A stretch of 64,000 bases of DNA, from contig CM049307.1 in assembly GCA_026874595.1 (NCBI GenBank), positions 45,319,678 through 45,383,677 on the forward strand, given 5' to 3'. The notes under the pieces are model-generated. The model saw only the letters and a program-made list of their open reading frames with translations, did not search any database and had not been told where the DNA came from. Position numbers and translations under genes: made by a program. Positions 59,048 to 64,000 of this stretch are shown here, piece after piece (positions within the stretch are counted from its first letter, which is position 1; each line of letters opens with the position of its first letter). The DNA comes from Sipunculus nudus (lineage: Eukaryota; Annelida; Sipuncula; Golfingiida; Sipunculidae).

Positions 59048-60490
59048 CTGCAAAGACACCAGACAAATTGTTATATAATGGTATAAGACAAAAATCACAT
59101 TAGCATGAAAAAGATGGATGAAGTAACAGCTTCTACTTTATTTTGCCCAACGAGAGCCTTTTGTAGGTCTCGGTATGCTCCATTATGAAACTTTCCTGTT
59201 AGAGTAAGACAATTTATAGTAGAACCGAATATGTTTTAAATGGATTTTTTTTAGAAACATTTATTATTTATTTCCATGTTCGTCAGGGGGTCGCAACCCA
59301 TTACAATCCCGAGCCCCAGTAGTTATTATAGCGGGGAATTTTATTTTTTTTATAAATAATATACAAAGCCCTACTTGAGTGTGTGTAATTTTTTTATTTA
59401 TTTTTTTTTGGTATTATGCATGTGAGGTACATATGCTCCTTAGTCTATTTATTTATTACTAGAACATTGTTTTGGGACAGGGATAGATATTGACGAAATA
59501 AAACCAACGAAAATAAGGGCTCTTACATTATTTATATCACAATGAGGAAAAACCATTCTTTCCATCATTTTTTTGCCAGGCTCCTTACAAGAGTATTTCA
59601 CCAATGCTCCGCTATTCACCGCTGCTGCATAGCGATTGTTTTGAGGGAGGCGCAACATGGCCCTGCAGCCGTAAAACATCTATACCCCACCTAAAAGTTA
59701 CTTTGCGTCATACACTTTGGAACAAAATTCCAAACGGACTGATCGCTGCATGGCAAGCCATTATATTTACATCCCTTTCATTCAAAACAACAAGAGCAGA
59801 GAAGTTGATAAAGACGTATAATTTTCTTATTTTGTTTAATCGGGGTTTCCTGGTTTATACAATTAGAAGTATCGGTAGTTATATGTATACACGCTAAAAT
59901 TAAGCCTACATTTTATCAAACAATTTCCACATCGTTTGAGTCCTCCCCACCAATGGTGCCCCCTCCCCCTAACTCCAAAATCCTGCGCACGCATATGCCG
60001 ATGGTTTTTAAAATGATTACAACTCTAAAAGCATAGACCCTGGGTAATATAGTCATGGTACTAATCAATCAGCAAAGGATCTTAAGAATGACTTTAATTT
60101 GATTTAGTACACAATATAAAAAGGTCAAATTATTTTCTCTAAATCGTCTATTTCGATATCCGATGTCTATCAACTAAAGATAATCCTTCGAAACTTTTGT
60201 AGAGTAAGCGCCGACAACTCCGACCCCACCATGCATAGGATATTCACTTTGTTTGAATATCCACATAATTATAACCCGTGGGTGCCTGCACCTATATACA
60301 TGAAGCAGCTACAAGGTCGATGAAAAACAATATCGCAAAGGGCATTTTGTAATGAGTGTTCTTTCAACTTCCGCAAATTTGCAACCAACCACCTTAGAAT
60401 AAAAGTTGTTACGTTTGTCATAACTGGGCCATGTACCGTGCTTACCAACAGCGCGTAGAAACACATAGCTCATATATCCATCACAGTGGG

Positions 60491-60727
60491 CAGGGGCGGA
60501 TCGGGGATTAAAGAAAAAGGTGGGGGGGGGGGGGTCCAAACCAGGAGGACAAATGAAAACTCTATTAAAAGGTCCCCAGGCCCGTAATAAAAAAAAGGGG
60601 GGGGGGGGGTTCCAGGCCGCAAAATTTGTCTGAAACCCTTTAAAAAATTGCGGTGGATGAAAAAAAGGGGGGGGGGGGGGGGGTTCCGGACCCCTTGGAC
60701 CCCCCCCCCCCCGAGTCCGCTTCTGGA
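60491..60727. repeat. GGGGCGGAT-type element, second copy
   Basis: Left CAGGGGCGGATCGGGG, right reversed CAGAAGCGGACTCGGGGG. Contains three poly-G runs after AAAAA and a 14-nt poly-C run. Likely prone to quadruplex formation and to assembly error. Confidence 0.5.
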
Positions 60728-61892
60728 GGTGTGATGAGAACTTTTCTTACCATGAACTAGCTACAGTTCATTAATATGTATGCAGATACAAGAAGTCTCA
60801 TAAATACTACAGAAAAGGTAGATGAATGGCGAACGTTAAATTCTTAAAGAATGTCAAGTAAACTAAATCGTGGATATGTTCTGATTTTGTGATCTTGTCC
60901 ATTATACAATATATCCACCGGAAGCATCAATAAGGCATGAGATTTCCTTTTGTAGAGATCAGACGTGCCAATATATTATTAGCATTATCAATGAAAATGT
61001 GTGAGAGACCCAAGGAAAAACAGTTTGTGACACAGATGAAATCTGGCAGCCCATTTGGCAAGCCGAGTGTATTTTGAATTATTCATACACGCAGGCCGCC
61101 CGTGGCTGCCAGAGACGAATTTGCTGCCACTATTAGAGAAAATAAATGCCAGCATGCAATGAAATGTATTGTAGTGTTAGTACTATAAATCCCCGGAAAC
61201 TAACAGTAATCATAATCTATTAAAACTCACAGGTTAGGTACATATTTACTACTAACAAAAGAAAAAACGTGCACTCGTCATTAGAATTTGATATATAGGG
61301 AAAATCATTAAATAACTTGACCAAAACGAATAATTTGGCTATATATATACTTAATTACGGCCAAATTATGACTGTTAATTAACAAACGTCATTTTTAACT
61401 TCAGGTTTGTGAACAATAAACCGAAACCCTCGGTCTTGGTACCAAAATGAGCCTTTTTAACCTATATTCTAAAACATAAAGCAGCGCATCAGTGAATGAT
61501 GTACGGCCTTGGATGACAACATTGATTATATTCAGTGCTGGATATAGGCAATGAAAGGCCTGGCTTAATGAGGCTGAAATATAATAGTACCTCATGTTAG
61601 AAACACAACAAAATTCTGTTTGCCACCAACATTATAAAAAAAACATGCCGCTGAAGTATAGCTCATATAAAAGATTTTGAATAAAGGTAAACCTTTAATA
61701 AGTTACAAAAGTACGGATTCAATGGAAACATTCACAACTTTGTTTCAACAGCATGTGCAGCAATAATTCATGTCCACAGGTACCGCTTTAAAATGGCTGC
61801 AATTCGCTGTTTATGAAATTGAGCAACTGGGCCTACATATTAAAATCTATTGCGTTTGGTACCCCCATTAACATGTTCCTGAAATCTCGATT

Positions 61893-61960
61893 TGTGTAAA
61901 TTTACACATTATTTTGGCCCCGAATTCGTGTAAATGTACACCTTATTTTGGCTCCGAATC
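61893..61960. repeat. 33-bp direct duplication
   Basis: GTGTAAAT(T/G)TACAC(A/C)TTATTTTGG followed by CCGAATTCG/TCCGAATCG, two copies in tandem. Confidence 0.7.
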
Positions 61961-62223
61961 GTCTTTGATTTTTTTCCTTGCAATCGAAATATGTATCTGC
62001 ACTTATGTACATGTATGGATGTATGTACAAGCAGTTATGTGGATTTGGGTTATTTGTACGAACTGGAAACCGGTATGTAGTATAGATGCTTCCAGAAACA
62101 CACCAGGGCAACGACCGACCAGCTCCTAGCAAATTTAGTGTTGCCAAGAACAGCGCTGTTTGATGACACTATGGTGTCTGTAATGGATTCCATCCTCTTT
62201 TGTAATGCTATGTCAGGTTCACA

Positions 62224-62811
62224 GGTATAGGTGCATTATACGGGGCTGAAATTCAGGGGGCTAAAACAGTAACTGAACCCACATTTTTTTAATGTGGGTT
62301 CAATGCCTAATAGGCTTCTACTATACTCTATTATAATTAATATATTAATATTTTATTACTTTTATAAGTTATATAGGAAACATAAGCGTCATTACTTGAC
62401 TTATTTTTCTTGACTTGCTATGTGTACGGTACGTCATTGACAAATATACGAAATCTGGGTTAATCATGAACATACATAGATCAGCTAGAACATGAAGTGA
62501 ACCCACATTTTCTTTTTTTAAAATGTGGGTTCAACATTTATAATATACAGCTTTTACTATATACTTATATAAGTAATGTATAATAATATTTATAAGTTAG
62601 AAATAAGCAGTAAAAAATAAGCGTCATTCCATGACTTATTTTTGTAAACATGTTACGCGACGTCATTGACAGTAAAAACGAAGGTGGGTTCAATTTGCAC
62701 AAAATAAATGTTGGTTCACAGGCAGATTTTGGGAATTTGTTAAAATAAAAACGTGGGTTCGCTTGTTGTTTGAGCCCCCTGATGTTCATCCCCGTATAAT
62801 GCACCTATACC
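62224..62811. mobile_element. Foldback-like element with ~40-bp TIRs, 7-bp TSD and two hairpin-bearing internal units
   Basis: Ends GGTATAGGTGCATTATACGG and its near-perfect reverse complement at 62,770-62,811; target duplication GTTCACA at 62217-62223 and 62812-62818. Inside are two tandem units (about 62,272-62,496 and 62,497-62,700), each beginning with a hairpin made of GAACCCACATT and AATGTGGGTTC, then an AT-rich part and TAAGCGTCATT...ATGACTTATTTTT. No ORF. Superfamily not determined. Confidence 0.7.
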
Positions 62812-64000
62812 GTTCACACGCAAGGGCCATGCCATAATCCTTATTTAATGCCGAAGTCACACACATCCGTAACTGTGTCTTGATCAATCGTTGGTTATTA
62901 GGCAAAAAAATGTTTAATTTTACATTTTATTTTAAAATATGGTAATGTTTCGCAAATATGAATATGTTGGCAAGAGCGGAAGCTTAAACCTTAGGCTGAT
63001 GGTGGCAAGGTGATATTTTTTTCTGTTCTAATTCATATTAGATAGGACCCGGAACTGGTGTGCCTGGGTTTCACTGGAAATGTCTACAAGAGAATACATG
63101 ACTGTGAAAGCTAGCTTATACATGTAACATGGGAAAAATGTTAACACTCATAATTGTCAAAAAATTACGGGAATATCATAATATTTTTTTTCAATTTAAA
63201 TTACTCTTTAATTTATCAAACTGGTTATTTGACAATTTCTGGTCAACTTGAAAAGTGGTCGGGCACTTAATGTGCACCTTCGCCAGAATCCTTATAAAAC
63301 CTTGCTCTGTGTGCAGATCATAGAGGCCCTAGCATAAGTGAAAATCTAGAGCCTCCGGCAAGGAAATTGTCCTTTCTCTGAATGTTATTATAAAATCCCC
63401 TGAATTGGAAACAAACTTTAACCGATTGTTTCTAAGGTGTCTTCCTAACCTTTCATAGAATTTTTTAGAACTTTTTAATAGAACTTTTGAGGACATTTGT
63501 TAATAGACAAACCAAACCGGATGAAAATATCTCGCCATCTGGCAAAGGTATAATGAAGATTTACACAGTGCCACACGAAGAAGTATTAGGTATCGTGTGG
63601 GCGACTCGTTCTTTCTAGTTCTCAGCCTATTCATAGGATCTTTTGTTTGACCTTTTCCGTGTGGTAGTAGAATTAATCTTCGTTTGGCAACCTTTGATTG
63701 GCAGAAGTCTTTTGAAACGGAAAGATAGTAGACATAGCCACTCCTTATCTGGGTATAAGGGTTCTAAATATACACCCCCTTCCCGGGGGGATAAAAACCA
63801 TCACTCTATCACTCCATAAATATCGATATAAGGCTCTTGTCAATTGTTAAGCTCAATGACGAGCTTGTGAAGAATCAAGACCCTCTTGACCTCTGAACTC
63901 TTTAAGAACCCACACCGATGGCACAATTGAAGAATGACCTTTATGGACTTTACCTAAGCAGCCTCCTGTTCAAGCGTTTCCGGTTTGAGGCTATGGAAGA

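Larger units (their letters stand above)
59048..62223. other. Presumed RGS intron, no exon recognised
   Basis: Expected to precede the first RGS exon seen here. I searched the minus strand for the R7H/DEP exons (such as a segment reading FW..HRP) and found none. Contains the G-rich repeat at 60.5 kb. The stretch 62,819-64,000 likewise has no recognised exon, and the intron 55,569-58,945 holds only the 57.3-kb repeat fragment and a (GT)n run at about 58,523. Confidence 0.5.

Noticed and set aside
59449..59897. Overlapping ORFs on both strands (MFYGCRAMLRLPQNNRY..., MLRYSPLLHSDCFEGG...)
   Set aside because: Looked at as a retroelement or transposase fragment, but no motif of reverse transcriptase, integrase, DDE or THAP domains could be recognised.

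Overview
The window is animal nuclear DNA: AT-rich, with spliced genes whose small coding exons (45-494 nt) have GT-AG introns, and introns full of short transposable elements. Protein sequences are metazoan. The repeat types (short inverted-repeat elements, elements with internal tandem repeats and GGAC microsatellites, tRNA-derived SINE heads) suggest a lophotrochozoan, most likely a mollusc and perhaps a bivalve. That placement is inference; there is no diagnostic marker.

Four conserved genes could be assembled exon by exon with all reading phases agreeing. (1) 15-10,666, minus: TBL3/UTP13, a double WD40-propeller protein of the small-subunit processome; 14 exons are seen and the 3' end lies off the left edge. 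(2) 17,900-27,853, minus: RNPS1, the SR-like RRM protein linked to the exon junction complex; 6 exons, with an apparent AUG split by intron 1. (3) 27,989-41,869, plus: EEF2KMT (FAM86), the lysine methyltransferase of elongation factor 2; 8 exons, head-to-head with RNPS1 about 135 bp away. (4) 46,912-59,047, minus: the 3' half of an R7-type RGS protein (RGS9/RGS11-like) with GGL and RGS domains and a Ser/Pro-rich tail ending in a PW motif; its N-terminal (DEP) part lies off the right edge.

TBL3, RNPS1, EEF2KMT and RGS11 all map to human 16p13.3 (recalled knowledge), so the window looks like a compact remnant of an ancient linkage group. Two of the genes serve core RNA biology (rRNA processing, mRNA splicing and surveillance), one modifies the translation machinery, and one is a G-protein signalling regulator; I see no direct pathway link between them.

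Non-coding space holds Helitron/Helentron-like elements with hairpin 3' ends (about 6.95-8.36 kb, 15.0-16.2 kb, 26.2-27.6 kb, and inverted at 40.4-41.1 kb), a 1.14-kb pogo/Tigger-like deletion derivative with a decayed transposase N-terminus (35.66-36.80 kb), two copies of a TTA-flanked MITE (48.2 and 51.6 kb), an unusual 588-bp element with a 7-bp target duplication and internally duplicated hairpins (62.2-62.8 kb), a nested pair at 29.0-30.2 kb, tRNA-derived SINE heads (37.5-43.6 kb), minisatellites and (AT)n tracts. Between EEF2KMT and the RGS gene, a duplicated NRF1-like site marks a possible promoter for an unrecognised small gene (45.3-46.0 kb).
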